64,000 bases of DNA from Paenibacillus psychroresistens (GTDB lineage Bacteria > Bacillota > Bacilli > Paenibacillales > NBRC-103111). Of the stretch, positions 35,992 to 45,266 are shown in pieces. A program made the position numbers and the translations under genes. Location: the NCBI RefSeq assembly GCF_009728935.1, contig NZ_CP034235.1, forward strand, positions 466,501 to 530,500, in the 5' to 3' direction. Within the stretch, counting starts at the first letter, position 1. Each line of letters starts with the position of its first letter. Below the pieces are notes generated by a model. That model saw nothing but the letters and a program-made list of their open reading frames with translations, was not told the origin of the DNA and did not search any database.

Positions 35992-37476
35992 ATGAATGAA
36001 AAGTGGATTACAAGTGTGGGGATCGATATTGGGACCAGTACGACTAAGTGGATCCTTTCCCGATTAAAGCTAACAAAAACCTCTGGTGGATTCGCACTGC
36101 CACGCTATGAAATAACGGAACGACGGTTAACCTACGTCAGTCCAATTTATACAACGCCACTTATCAATGAACTAGAAATTAATATGGAGGCTTTGTCTAA
36201 GCTACTGGAACAAGAATATATCAAGGCTGGTATTAGTCCAGAGATGATCGACACAGGTGCGATCATAATTACGGGTGAAACGGCAACGAAGCATAATGCT
36301 GAACAACTCGCCCATCATTTGGCTAAGCATGCAGGTCAGTTTGTCGTGGCAACAGCAGGTGCGGATTTAGAATCTCAGCTAGCAGGTAAAGGTTCTGGTG
36401 CAGAAGCTTATACCAAGAAGCGGGATGGTGTTGTTGTTAATATTGATATTGGCGGAGGTACGGCTAATGCGGCGTATTTTCGAGATGGGGCAATGATAGC
36501 GACAGTAACAATGCACATTGGTGGGCGGCTTATTCGCTTAGGCAAAAAAGGCTTTGTAGAATATGTATCTCCCCATCTGAAGCTTTGGGCCGAGCGTAAT
36601 GTTGCGGTGAAAATGCCGATAGAAGGTGAAGCTTATATTTTCACTTTCCTGCAAGCGCTGGCTCGCCAGCTGGTAAAAGCGCTTTTAGACGGTATTATGG
36701 GCATTGAACCTGTTATTAGAGGCGCTAATCTGGAACCACTTTTGGTTGCTGGAGCGCTAGGTCCGTTGCCCGAACCTGATGAAATTTGGATTTCTGGTGG
36801 TATCGGCGGCTTAATGGACTTATCTACTCTGGATAATATAGAGGAAGCAACAAGATTCGGCGATATCGGTCCTTTGCTGGCCTCAGCTCTGCATGAGCAA
36901 TCCGCTATTTGCTCAGTACCCCTCCGGCAAGCTGAGGAAACAGCACGTGCAACCGTTATTGGAGCAGGCACGCAAACTACAGAAATTAGTGGAGCGACAT
37001 TGTATTATGACGACGGTGTTTTACCGCTGCGGAATATACCTGTGGTTATATGTGAATGGCCTAAAGCTGATGATAGTGAAACGAATCTGGATGAAGTAGT
37101 CCGAGCAGTTATGAATAGAGCCGCAAAAGCATACGGAACTTCCATTTCCGATCCCCCATTCGCTCTAGCATTAAGGGATAATCGGTATATGACTTATAAA
37201 CGTCTGCAACGACTTGCTGATATAATAGTCTTAAGCTATAACGAAGTGGCGCAGTTTGCCAGAGTATTACTCGTTATTTGTGAAAATGATATGGCTAAAG
37301 CACTTGGGCATGCGTTAAGAAATCGACTTCCAGCCAGCATGAAGCTCATTTGCATAGATCAAATCAAGCCAGCTGCTGGAGATTACATAGATATCGGCAA
37401 GCCTCTAAAGGAAGATATTATACCCGTAGTCATCAAAACGCTTGTCTTTAATAAGCAAGAAAGTGGGGGTGAATGA
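35992..37476 (+). CDS. eutA: Ethanolamine ammonia-lyase reactivase EutA
   Basis: 494-aa actin-like ATPase fold protein that exchanges damaged cobalamin in the lyase. N-terminal VGIDIGTSTTKWIL (phosphate 1) and VVNIDIGGGTANAAYF (phosphate 2) are visible, with ISGGIGGLM further along. Start ATG 35992 has TAGGAGGT upstream. Its stop overlaps the eutB start region as ATGA (37473-37476). First gene of eutABC. Confidence 0.92.
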   Translation: MNEKWITSVGIDIGTSTTKWILSRLKLTKTSGGFALPRYEITERRLTYVSPIYTTPLINELEINMEALSKLLEQEYIKAGISPEMIDTGAIIITGETATKHNAEQLAHHLAKHAGQFVVATAGADLESQLAGKGSGAEAYTKKRDGVVVNIDIGGGTANAAYFRDGAMIATVTMHIGGRLIRLGKKGFVEYVSPHLKLWAERNVAVKMPIEGEAYIFTFLQALARQLVKALLDGIMGIEPVIRGANLEPLLVAGALGPLPEPDEIWISGGIGGLMDLSTLDNIEEATRFGDIGPLLASALHEQSAICSVPLRQAEETARATVIGAGTQTTEISGATLYYDDGVLPLRNIPVVICEWPKADDSETNLDEVVRAVMNRAAKAYGTSISDPPFALALRDNRYMTYKRLQRLADIIVLSYNEVAQFARVLLVICENDMAKALGHALRNRLPASMKLICIDQIKPAAGDYIDIGKPLKEDIIPVVIKTLVFNKQESGGE

Positions 37477-38843
37477 CAATGAATTTATCGATCACGCTGT
37501 TAGGTCAAACCTACTTGTTTCATGATCTAAAAGAGGTCTTTGCCAAAGCAAACGAAGAAAAATCAGGTGACCAATTGGCTGGAATTGCAGCAGTGGATTC
37601 GGCAGAACGAGTAGCGGCTAAATATGTGCTGTCCCAGCTAACTCTATCTGATATAAGGGAGCACCCCTTGCTTCCTCCCGAAGTAGATGAGATATCAAGA
37701 GTAATTGAAGAGGATCTAAACGAAGAAACGTATAACTCCATAAAAAATTGGAGGGTTGCCGAGCTGCGGGAATATCTGCTGCGTTCCGAGGTTACGGGTA
37801 CGGACATGCATAGGATTGGCGATGGCATGACTAGCGAAATGATCGCAGCCGTCTGTAAGCTGATGACCAATCTTGATTTGATTCAAGCCGCATCCAAGCT
37901 AGAGGTGATTACGACCAACCGGACCACAATCGGGTATGCAGGAACTTTGGCCTCCAGAGTACAGCCGAATCATCCGACCGATCATATAGGAGGCATGAAA
38001 GCATCGTTATTCGAAGGGCTTGCTTATGGAATAGGTGACGCAGTCATTGGGATCAACCCAGTTAATGATACAACGGAGAATATTAAAGCATTGCTGCATG
38101 CATCCCATGAAGTCATTAATCACTGGTCGATTCCGACTCAGAACTGTGTGCTTGCTCACGTGACTACACAAATGAGAGCCGTCATGGATGGCGCTCCAGC
38201 GGATATGCTGTTTCAAAGCTTGGCAGGTACAGAAGAAGGAAATCGCGGATTTGGGATTAGTCTGCAGCTGCTTGAAGAGGCGGATGCTTTAATCCGTGAG
38301 CGTGGTACAAGCAAAGGTGCAAACCGCTGGTATTTTGAGACAGGGCAAGGCTCTGAGCTATCATCGGAATCCCATCATGGCATTGATCAAGTGACGCTTG
38401 AGGCACGTTGTTATGGTCTTGCTAAGCGTTTTAAGCCGTTTATTGTTAATACGGTAGTAGGCTTTATTGGCCCAGAGTATCTCTATGACAGCAAACAAGT
38501 GTTGCGAGCAGGCTTAGAGGATCATTTTATGGGCAAAATGCATCGCTTACCGATGGGCTGTGATATTTGCTATACCAATCATATGAAGGCGGATCAGAAT
38601 GATATGGACAATCTGGGCATTCTGCTTGGATCCGCAGGTGTTAATTTTATCATTGGTGTGCCCATGGCGGATGACTGTATGCTCAATTATCAATCAACAA
38701 GCTACCACGACATTGCTACAATCCGCGAGATTCTGCAAAAAAGACCTGCACCCGAGTTTGAAGCTTGGTTAGAGCATAATGGGATTATACGGAATGGGCG
38801 ATTGACTGCAAATGCAGGAAATGGGGCTTATTTTGTATATTGA
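37473..38843 (+). CDS. eutB: Ethanolamine ammonia-lyase large subunit EutB
   Basis: 456-aa (454 if ATG 37479 is used; GGGGGTG at 37464-37470 suits 37479 better). Adenosylcobalamin-dependent enzyme with EutC that converts ethanolamine to acetaldehyde and ammonia. TIM-barrel signatures include GDGMTSEMIAAVCKLM, SRVQPNHPTDHIGGMKAS, GDAVIGINPVNDT and the near C-terminal GCDICYTNHMKADQND. Full length for the family. Confidence 0.95.
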   Translation: MTMNLSITLLGQTYLFHDLKEVFAKANEEKSGDQLAGIAAVDSAERVAAKYVLSQLTLSDIREHPLLPPEVDEISRVIEEDLNEETYNSIKNWRVAELREYLLRSEVTGTDMHRIGDGMTSEMIAAVCKLMTNLDLIQAASKLEVITTNRTTIGYAGTLASRVQPNHPTDHIGGMKASLFEGLAYGIGDAVIGINPVNDTTENIKALLHASHEVINHWSIPTQNCVLAHVTTQMRAVMDGAPADMLFQSLAGTEEGNRGFGISLQLLEEADALIRERGTSKGANRWYFETGQGSELSSESHHGIDQVTLEARCYGLAKRFKPFIVNTVVGFIGPEYLYDSKQVLRAGLEDHFMGKMHRLPMGCDICYTNHMKADQNDMDNLGILLGSAGVNFIIGVPMADDCMLNYQSTSYHDIATIREILQKRPAPEFEAWLEHNGIIRNGRLTANAGNGAYFVY

Positions 38844-38859
38844 GATAGGAGGTTAGAAA

Positions 38860-39573
38860 ATGGATAAAGTGCAGCAAGCTCAATTGTTCGAAAAGATGAC
38901 GTTGCAAACACCTGCACGTATTGGCGTTGGCAGAACTGGAACGCGCCCTTTAACGGAAGAGATATTAAAGCTGCGTTTAGCTCATGCGCAGGCAGTTGAT
39001 TCCGTTTACGGCGAGGTTTCCGCTGTAACTTTAGAGGCATTTGGTTTATTTGCAGTCAACACGATGTTTGGTGATAAAGAGACCTACCTAAAGCGGCCGG
39101 ATAGAGGCAGAGTATTGACCGAGGAAGCGGGAGCAGAAATCACAGAACGTTGTGTGCACAAACCACAGGTGCAAATTGTGATATCGGATGGACTTAGCGC
39201 CAAAGCAGTGGATGATAATTTACCGGATATTCTGCCAGCTTTAATAGATTCTTTGGCTATCAACAAGCTGGGATCGGGTACGCCATTTTTTGTGAGGGGT
39301 GGCCGGGTTGGCTGCATGGATGATATTGGGCGATTGCTAGAGCCAGAGGTGCTTGTTTTATTAATTGGTGAGCGGCCAGGTCTAGAGGCGGCAGCCTCGA
39401 TGAGTGCTTATATGTGCTATCAGCCAAGACCAGGCAAGAAGGATTCTGACCGTATGGTGATTTCTAACATCCACCGCAGAGGAACTCCTCCTATAGAAGC
39501 GGGAGCACACATTGGCACTATCCTCCGCAAAATGATCGAGCAGCAGGTCAGCGGGGTTAATTTAATCCTATAA
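38860..39573 (+). CDS. eutC: Ethanolamine ammonia-lyase small subunit EutC
   Basis: 237-aa small subunit that completes the cobalamin site. TPARIGVGRTGTRPLTEEIL at the N-terminus, VIVSDGLSAKAV-like QIVISDGLSAKAVD, VLLIGERPGLEAAASMSAY and the ending RRGTPPIEAGAHIGTILRKM are family signatures. Short compared with enteric EutC (about 295), lacking the N-terminal shell-targeting extension. 16 nt after eutB with ATAGGAGG upstream. Confidence 0.95.
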   Translation: MDKVQQAQLFEKMTLQTPARIGVGRTGTRPLTEEILKLRLAHAQAVDSVYGEVSAVTLEAFGLFAVNTMFGDKETYLKRPDRGRVLTEEAGAEITERCVHKPQVQIVISDGLSAKAVDDNLPDILPALIDSLAINKLGSGTPFFVRGGRVGCMDDIGRLLEPEVLVLLIGERPGLEAAASMSAYMCYQPRPGKKDSDRMVISNIHRRGTPPIEAGAHIGTILRKMIEQQVSGVNLIL

Positions 39574-39580
39574 CATAGAA

Positions 39581-39604
39581 AAACACCGGAGTCGGTGTTT
39601 TTTT
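39581..39604 (+). terminator. Terminator of the eutABC operon
   Basis: 8-bp stem AAACACCG/CGGTGTTT with a 4-nt loop, then TTTT. Confidence 0.9.
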
Positions 39605-39636
39605 GTGTTCATTAGAGTAGCGATTGTAAAAAATAT

Positions 39637-39777
39637 TTACCGTCTGCCTCTTAGCAAATTAATGATTAATGAAATTAAAGCGACGACTAGTAGAATATGA
39701 ATAAATCCACCTGCAACGTGAAGTGAGAAGCCTAAAAGCCATAAGACGAGAATGATAATAAAAATGGACCATAGCAT
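39637..39777 (-). CDS. Lmo0937-type two-helix membrane protein
   Basis: 46 aa: two hydrophobic helices (LWSIFIIILVLWLLGF and GGFIHILLVVALISLIINLL) ending in RGRR, the signature of the tiny lmo0937/DUF5670 family. Start 39777 is chosen because AAGGAGG lies 9 nt upstream; a longer frame reaches 39828 without a site. Relatives are often general-stress genes. Confidence 0.85.
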   Translation of the reverse strand: MLWSIFIIILVLWLLGFSLHVAGGFIHILLVVALISLIINLLRGRR

Positions 39778-39973
39778 AATGTATGTCCTCCTTAAAATTT
39801 TATTGCTTGCTTGATAAGATATAACCATATGTCTATTTCTCTAAACATTTATTTAGAAGAAGTTTATTAAATATTGCTGTTTAAATAAGTTCAACGGCTT
39901 TAGGTTTAAAAATCATCTATTATGCTGAACAATATAAAGTAAATAATTATTGTTATCAGGAGGATGAGTAATT

Positions 39974-40873
39974 ATGTTCAAACGGATGGATGAAATTTTG
40001 ATTGAGATCCCTGATGTCGAAAAACCAGATCCAAATGCTGCGGCAGCCGTACAAGAGCTGTTAGGTGGGAAGTTCGGGGAGATGTCTACGTTAAATAATT
40101 ACCTGTATCAATCCTTTAATTTTCGATCTAAGGAAAAACTTAAGCCCTTCTATGATTTGGTAATGAGTATCACGGCTGAGGAGCTTGGCCATGTAGAGCT
40201 GGTCTCACATGCTATCAACAAATGTCTACGGGGTTCAACGCAGTATAAAGAGCCTGATGCTACCCCGCTTGGTTCCGTAAAAGACGCACGTTTGTCGTAC
40301 CATTTTCTAGCTGGAGCTCAAGGTGCTATGCCGTTCGACTCTACAGGTAACCCTTGGACAGGAGCTAATGTGTTTAACAGTGGCAATCTGGTCGAGGATT
40401 TGCTCCATAACTTCTTCCTCGAGGTCGGAGCAAGAACACATAAAATGAAAGTTTACGAAATGACAGATCATCCTTCAGCACGTGCAGTAATCGGCTACCT
40501 TTTGGTTCGGGGTGGAGTCCATGTCGTTGCTTATGCCAAAGCATTGGAAGTTGCAACTGGCGTTAATGTAACCAAATTAATTCCGATTCCCTCGTTAAAC
40601 AATAAAGCATTCAACGAAGCGAGAAAATACGAGGAAAAAGGCGTTCATACGAAGCTATACACGTGGAGCGATAAAGATTTTAATGCCATTGATCAAATAT
40701 GGAAAGGCACAAATCCAGAGGATGGCTTGCCACTTGAAGTTATCAAAGGTGTACCTAAAGGCTATGCGATTCCAGAAGCTCCTGCTGTGGACGAGGAATT
40801 CGCACCTGGAATTTCCCCAGAGGATTTTAAAGAAATTGCCAACCGGCTCAAAATGGCTGGGAATATTACATAA
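39974..40873 (+). CDS. Manganese catalase
   Basis: 299-aa non-haem dimanganese catalase that breaks down hydrogen peroxide. Ferritin-like four-helix core with metal ligands in FGEMSTLNNYLYQS (E36), TAEELGHVELVS (E70, H73) and the LEVGARTHKM/RGGVHVVAYAKAL region. Typical length for the short Bacillus-type enzyme; in spore-formers such proteins are often coat-associated. Ribosome site TCAGGAGGATGAG precedes the ATG. Confidence 0.94.
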   Translation: MFKRMDEILIEIPDVEKPDPNAAAAVQELLGGKFGEMSTLNNYLYQSFNFRSKEKLKPFYDLVMSITAEELGHVELVSHAINKCLRGSTQYKEPDATPLGSVKDARLSYHFLAGAQGAMPFDSTGNPWTGANVFNSGNLVEDLLHNFFLEVGARTHKMKVYEMTDHPSARAVIGYLLVRGGVHVVAYAKALEVATGVNVTKLIPIPSLNNKAFNEARKYEEKGVHTKLYTWSDKDFNAIDQIWKGTNPEDGLPLEVIKGVPKGYAIPEAPAVDEEFAPGISPEDFKEIANRLKMAGNIT

Positions 40874-40939
40874 ACCGCCCATTATAACGATAGTAAAATA
40901 ACCAGAATTAATTATGAAAAGCATACTAGAATAATGGAA

Positions 40940-40979
40940 GAGCAGTGAAATACTAAATGGTATTTTTCTGCTCCTTTTT
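40940..40979 (+). terminator. Terminator after the manganese catalase gene
   Basis: Stem GAGCAG/CTGCTC extended by GAAATAC/GTATTTT pairing, followed by CTTTTT. Confidence 0.8.
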
Positions 40980-41095
40980 AATTATAAAAAAACTATATAG
41001 TGATTAGTTACATGAAATTTGTATATAATTTTCTTAAAACTTATTATGACCAATAAGAAATTGGCCTTTCATCGAAATCAAAGGTGGAATAGTAA

Positions 41096-41617
41096 ATGAT
41101 TAATGAAAATCTTACTATATTGGAGAAAAAGGTTCCCCTATTTATTGTAACAGGCTCTAGTGGATCGGGGAAAACCTACGTTATCAATGAACTGCGAAGA
41201 ATATTGCAAGATTTTGATATCTTTGATATCGATAATCTCCGCGAAATAGGTATTTCCGACGAGCAGCAAATCCTAAACATTTGGCTTAGGGTTGCACGAA
41301 ATACTGCTGAAAGTGGACGGATGACTATAATATGTGGAACAGCAATGACTTGGGATATTGAGAAATGTATGGACTTTGCTTATTTTAAGCATGTGTATTA
41401 CCTGAATTTGCATTGTGATGATGAAACTCGTGAGAAACGATTACGTGAAAGAAATTGGTCAGAAGAAATGATTCAAGACTATAAGAAATTTGCAAAATGG
41501 TTATTTGAAAATGCGGATAAGGAATATACCCCGCCAATGCCGATTGTTGATACAACTTTTGCCGATGTAGCCGATGTAGCAGCTCAAATAAAACAATGGG
41601 TTTTACAATACGCTTGA
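41096..41617 (+). CDS. P-loop nucleoside/shikimate-kinase-like protein
   Basis: 173 aa. Walker A GSSGSGKT at residues 20-27 in the strand-loop FIVTGSSGSGKTYVINEL, a DIDN acidic stretch near 45, and a REKRLRERNW lid region (about 120-130). The length and lid resemble small-molecule or nucleoside kinases. The substrate cannot be read. Ribosome site AAAGGTGG before the ATG. Stand-alone gene. Confidence 0.82.
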   Translation: MINENLTILEKKVPLFIVTGSSGSGKTYVINELRRILQDFDIFDIDNLREIGISDEQQILNIWLRVARNTAESGRMTIICGTAMTWDIEKCMDFAYFKHVYYLNLHCDDETREKRLRERNWSEEMIQDYKKFAKWLFENADKEYTPPMPIVDTTFADVADVAAQIKQWVLQYA

Positions 41618-41661
41618 ACGGATAAGATAGCTTAATAAACTAAACCCTATTTTGCCATCTG

Positions 41662-41690
41662 TTTACAGGCACTCGTGTCAGGAATATACT
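41662..41690 (+). promoter_or_regulatory. Sigma-A promoter of the hydroxyacid dehydrogenase gene
   Basis: -35 TTTACA (41662-41667), 17-bp spacer, -10 TATACT (41685-41690), 65 bp before the start codon. Confidence 0.65.
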
Positions 41691-41755
41691 TTAAATACAT
41701 TTATGTGCTGGATGATTGGTGTTACTATGCGCACTATGAAGGAGGCAAATTTATT

Positions 41756-42715
41756 ATGAAGCTTAGGTGTATGATATTAGACGACTACCAGCAAGTGGCG
41801 TTTACTGCCGCAGATTGGTCTCGGATTTTGGACAAGGTGGAGGTCAAGAGTATCGATCGGCATATCGATCAACTGGATGAGTTGGTCGAACAGATCGCCG
41901 ACTGCGAGATTGTCGTGCTTATGCGTGAACGGACTCCCTTCCCCGCATCGTTACTTGCCCGGCTCCCCCGCTTGAAGCTGCTAATTACCACAGGCATGCG
42001 CAATGCGTCGATCGACCTGACCGCAGCCGCTTCGCAAGGCGTTATCGTTTGCGGCACGGGAGGAGCAGGCAACGCAACCGCCGAGCTCACTTGGGCTTTG
42101 ATGTTGGGGCTTGCCCGCAACATTGTGCTGGAGCATAATGCGATCCGCAACGGTCAGTGGCAAAGCACTATAGGAGCAGATTTGTACGGCAAGAAGCTTG
42201 GCGTACTTGGACTCGGCAAACTGGGCAGCAAGATCGCCAAATTTGGCCATGCGTTCGGTATGGATGTCACGGCGTGGAGCCAGAATTTAACGAAAGAACA
42301 GACTGACGAGGTTGGAGTTAGATTAGCCGCTACCAAGGAGGAGCTTCTGGAGAGCAGCGACTTCGTGTCCATTCATCTTGTATTAAGCGACCGGACAAGA
42401 GGATTGATTGGTGCTGCAGAGCTCAAGCGTATGCGCCCTTCGGCATATTTAATCAATACGTCCCGCGCTCCGATCGTGGATCAAGCTGCACTTGTCGAAG
42501 CTTTGCAGAACCGCTGGATCGCAGGCGCCGCAGTAGATGTGTTCGAGGTGGAACCGTTGCCGAAGGACGATATCTATCGGTCGCTTCCAAATCTACTTAC
42601 TACTCCGCATATCGGCTATGTATCGAAATCGACTTATGAGGCTTTTTATACAGACGTGGTTGAAGATATTGAAGCTTATCTATCCGAATCGCCGGTTCGA
42701 ACGCTTTTGCCGTGA
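41756..42715 (+). CDS. D-2-hydroxyacid dehydrogenase family protein
   Basis: 319 aa. NAD-binding Rossmann motif GVLGLGKLGSKIAKFG (about 148-163); catalytic Arg in TSRAPIVDQAAL, Glu in VFEVEPLP and His in TTPHIGYVS, the expected order. It reduces a 2-keto acid or oxidises a D-2-hydroxyacid; substrate unknown. Start ATG 41756 has GAAGGAGG 10 nt upstream; the frame extends further with no site. The gene is visibly richer in G and C than its neighbours (many CGC, GCC, CTG codons), so it may be a recent arrival. Confidence 0.9.
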   Translation: MKLRCMILDDYQQVAFTAADWSRILDKVEVKSIDRHIDQLDELVEQIADCEIVVLMRERTPFPASLLARLPRLKLLITTGMRNASIDLTAAASQGVIVCGTGGAGNATAELTWALMLGLARNIVLEHNAIRNGQWQSTIGADLYGKKLGVLGLGKLGSKIAKFGHAFGMDVTAWSQNLTKEQTDEVGVRLAATKEELLESSDFVSIHLVLSDRTRGLIGAAELKRMRPSAYLINTSRAPIVDQAALVEALQNRWIAGAAVDVFEVEPLPKDDIYRSLPNLLTTPHIGYVSKSTYEAFYTDVVEDIEAYLSESPVRTLLP

Positions 42716-42804
42716 AACTATAGTAACAAGATATCCATTTTGTGGTAATATTAAATACAATATTGCTATTACTATTTGCTTGTTGATACATGGGAGGTAA
42801 ATGT

Positions 42805-43331
42805 GTGATTTATGTTGTAAGACATGGACAAACAGATTTGAACAAAGAAGGAAGGCTTCAGGGAGACAAGGTTTGCAATTAAACGAATATGGAAAACAAC
42901 AAGCTTACTCCCTAGCGGAATGACTTGAAAATATCAAATTTGATTATGTTTATTCTTCCCCGCATGAAAGAGCCATCCAAACAGCAGAGATTGCAACTGG
43001 AGTGAAGCCGATAATTGATAATAGACTTGATGTATTTGACTTAGGTGAGGCTGACACTCTGAAAAGAGGCGAAGTTAAGATGGCTGGAGTAGTTCCTGAT
43101 TCTAGTGTGTATAGAGGCGTCGAAGATATAAATAGCTTCATAAAGAGGATTTTCGAATTTATGCATCAACTTAAGAATGCTTACGGCACAGAAGATATTA
43201 ACATTTTGCTTTCTGGGCATAGATGTACAACAGGCGGTATTGGTGCTTATTTTGAAGGTATTCCAATGGATGGCAATGTTTTAAGGTATTCATCAGATAA
43301 TGGACAATATAAAGTTTATAAATTCAATTGA
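42805..43331 (+). pseudogene. Broken histidine-phosphatase (phosphoglycerate-mutase-like) gene
   Basis: GTG 42805, with GGGAGG upstream, opens VIYVVRHGQTDLNKEGRLQG, the RHG phosphohistidine motif of histidine phosphatases. The frame ends at TAA 42880-42882. Homology continues after a 1-bp loss as GLQLNEYGKQQA, is cut again by TGA at 42922-42924, then runs on as SSPHERAIQTAEIA, GHRCTTGGIGAYFEG to a stop at 43331. One frameshift plus one nonsense codon: not functional. Confidence 0.85.
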
Positions 43332-43414
43332 AAGTCGTAAGCGAATAGAATAGAACGCACCACACGCAGTATCGTAGTTGACCAATACCTCATAACGGGT
43401 TCGAAAGCTAAATT

Positions 43415-43440
43415 AACCGCCTCGTGATAAGGCGGTTTTT
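43415..43440 (+). terminator. Rho-independent terminator
   Basis: 8-bp stem AACCGCCT/AGGCGGTT with a 7-nt loop and T-run. It lies downstream of the broken phosphatase gene. Confidence 0.85.
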
Positions 43441-43495
43441 AGTTTTGTAGGAAACAGGAAAAGATGTGAAGGTATCACTAGTGGTAGGATTCCTC

Positions 43496-43792
43496 TTATT
43501 GGGAATCCTTGGTCAGATGCTGTTTAAGCGAGGTTTTCTTCAGCACTAACTGCTTGGCGAGATCAGCTTGTATACGAGTAATGTTTTTGATTTCTTCGTT
43601 TAACTTATTTATTCGCGTCATTTTGCTGCTTAAATCGCTGGGCGATTGGCTTAATTTCACATCTCTTTGCAATTGTTTAACCTTGGATTGTGCTTTTTCC
43701 TTTTTGTTCATTTCGTGAATGCTTTTGCTTTCTATGTCAGCAACTTCTCGTTGTAACAGATTGACAATCGCTTTTGTGAAATTAATGGACAT
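43496..43792 (-). CDS. Small coiled-coil protein
   Basis: 98 aa, strongly charged and heptad-patterned (MNKKEKAQSKVKQLQRDV, KLNEEIKNITRIQADLAKQL). No membrane segment and no named domain recognised. GAGGTG lies 7 nt before the ATG. A hairpin AGGATTCC/GGAATCCT (43486-43509) overlaps its stop codon. Confidence 0.75.
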   Translation of the reverse strand: MSINFTKAIVNLLQREVADIESKSIHEMNKKEKAQSKVKQLQRDVKLSQSPSDLSSKMTRINKLNEEIKNITRIQADLAKQLVLKKTSLKQHLTKDSQ

Positions 43793-43887
43793 TTAAACAC
43801 CTCATAATCATTTAGTGTAGTTGAGTCATCATTTTACTATAAAAAACTCGGTTAAGCGAGAAGTAGAAGTGTAAGATACTTCTTCTA

Positions 43888-44070
43888 ATGGCAACAAATA
43901 ATGGTACAATAATCCATAAATGCTACGTCAAATGGATACCAACTGCAGAGTTGCACTCGATTCAATTGTACCCAGAAATTAATCAAGATATTATTGATTA
44001 TTATACCGGCAACAAGTACCGCAATTATGTTGAAGAACATGAAATACAAATTAGTAAGAAATTATGCTAA
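43888..44070 (+). CDS. Short hypothetical reading frame, possibly a fragment
   Basis: 60 codons with no ribosome site before the ATG. The product (CYVKWIPTAELHSIQLYPEI...) looks like protein-coding sequence but has no recognised domain. It overlaps the upstream extension of the next gene. Likely a piece of a decayed gene. Confidence 0.3.
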   Translation: MATNNGTIIHKCYVKWIPTAELHSIQLYPEINQDIIDYYTGNKYRNYVEEHEIQISKKLC

Positions 44071-44084
44071 CGGGGGGAATGAGT

Positions 44085-44411
44085 ATGACTTTCTTGTCAC
44101 GCAAGATCATTTTCCTGAAGATACTAATCGCTATGGTTATATTATTTGTTTCCTGTGCCACAGTAAAAAAAGTAGGAAATGAAGAAATTCATACATTTTT
44201 GAATGGCCTGCTCATAAATCAAAACGAAATTGAAAAAATGACAATACGGCAAATTGACCCATCCCTTGAAGTAAAGTTCTGGCTAAAAGATGATAAAATT
44301 GATCCTCAGTTGCGGGATGAGATATTCAAAAAAACGAGGGACTTTCTTGTATTAGAAAGCATTCAAGCCAAGATTGAGCAAGAGCATCTACTGGGTATAC
44401 AGCTTGGATAG
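44085..44411 (+). CDS. Small lipoprotein-like protein
   Basis: 108 aa. N-terminal hydrophobic segment FLKILIAMVILFVS-C is lipoprotein-like, though the lipobox is poor. The mature part is charged and helical. ATG 44085 has GGGGGG 7 nt upstream. The abrupt ending suggests it may be truncated. No domain recognised. Confidence 0.55.
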   Translation: MTFLSRKIIFLKILIAMVILFVSCATVKKVGNEEIHTFLNGLLINQNEIEKMTIRQIDPSLEVKFWLKDDKIDPQLRDEIFKKTRDFLVLESIQAKIEQEHLLGIQLG

Positions 44412-44467
44412 CCAAGAGCCGAGTAAGTGTATATTAGTCCAACCCAATAATGACGAACATACTACAT

Positions 44468-44617
44468 GTGAATAATTGGGGAGTAGTAGAACAACGGAAA
44501 AATAAATTAGGGTGTATTGCTCCACCCATCACTGAACTTTTAGGACTAAACGTGAGTCTATATATAAAAGTCAAGAAAAGTAATTTTGAGACAGAATATA
44601 GATCAATTAGTAAATGA
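44468..44617 (+). CDS. Short reading frame coupled to the 44614 gene
   Basis: 49-codon GTG-started frame (VNNWGVVEQRKNKLGCIAPP...) whose stop overlaps the next start as ATGA. No strong ribosome site. Either a tiny coupled gene or the first third of one larger gene broken by a 1-bp shift. Confidence 0.35.
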   Translation: MNNWGVVEQRKNKLGCIAPPITELLGLNVSLYIKVKKSNFETEYRSISK

Positions 44618-44958
44618 GAAAATTTTTCGATAATTATGATTTAATTCTGAAGTTTGAGGGATATAAAGATATCCACATGAATTTAGAGTTGAAATCCTTT
44701 TGGTTCGAAGGAAATGATCTTTTATATCGAATATCGGAACTTATTGATCCTCCTAGTCAATGGGATCGATATTTAATTCGTTCTAATATTGGAAACCTGA
44801 TGTATGATTCATTTGAGAAAACCATATTAGGCAAGGGTGTTTATACAGATGGCAGTGAGATAGAAAATAGGGTTAAACTGTATTATGATGGAGATGTTCG
44901 GTTAAGCGTAAATAAAGCGGAAATGGTCATAGGTCCATTTTTTCGTCAAATGATATAA
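44614..44958 (+). CDS. Hypothetical protein, possibly truncated
   Basis: 114 aa, acidic with mixed strand/helix pattern (YDLILKFEGYKDIHMNLELK, ELIDPPSQWDRYLI). No recognised domain. The sense sequence continues in a second frame for 70 further codons (to 45173), so this is probably the middle part of a decaying gene of about 185 aa or more. Confidence 0.45.
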   Translation: MRKFFDNYDLILKFEGYKDIHMNLELKSFWFEGNDLLYRISELIDPPSQWDRYLIRSNIGNLMYDSFEKTILGKGVYTDGSEIENRVKLYYDGDVRLSVNKAEMVIGPFFRQMI

Positions 44959-45173
44959 TTTGTACAATTAATGATAATGCTCTAAACAAAGGAACTATCA
45001 CTATTGGTTTACCATTTGCCAAGACTACAATTTCATATCTATTAACAAAGCAAGAGCTTATACAATCCAACTTAATCGCATCCGAACTTAAAGAAAGTCA
45101 GATTGCAATCAACGAAGATTATATAAAATCTATTTCTGAAAACATAATTTGTTCGCCGATGGATACACATTAA
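44959..45173 (+). pseudogene. Frame-shifted continuation of the 44614 gene
   Basis: An open stretch without start codon, one base out of phase with the 44614 frame: TINDNALNKGTITIGLPF... to TAA at 45171-45173. Composition is like the coding sequence before it. A single lost base near 44950 would join the two. Confidence 0.45.
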
Positions 45174-45266
45174 ATATAAAGAGGTCCATTTTGAAAGAGA
45201 TCAGGAAAGAGAAATACCACCATTCTCTTACTATCCTTGATTTATACAGAGAAAGGGGATGAAGCA

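Noticed and set aside
35121..39573. Ethanolamine microcompartment locus
   Set aside because: No shell proteins, EutG/E/D or EutH in the flanks; only eutABC.
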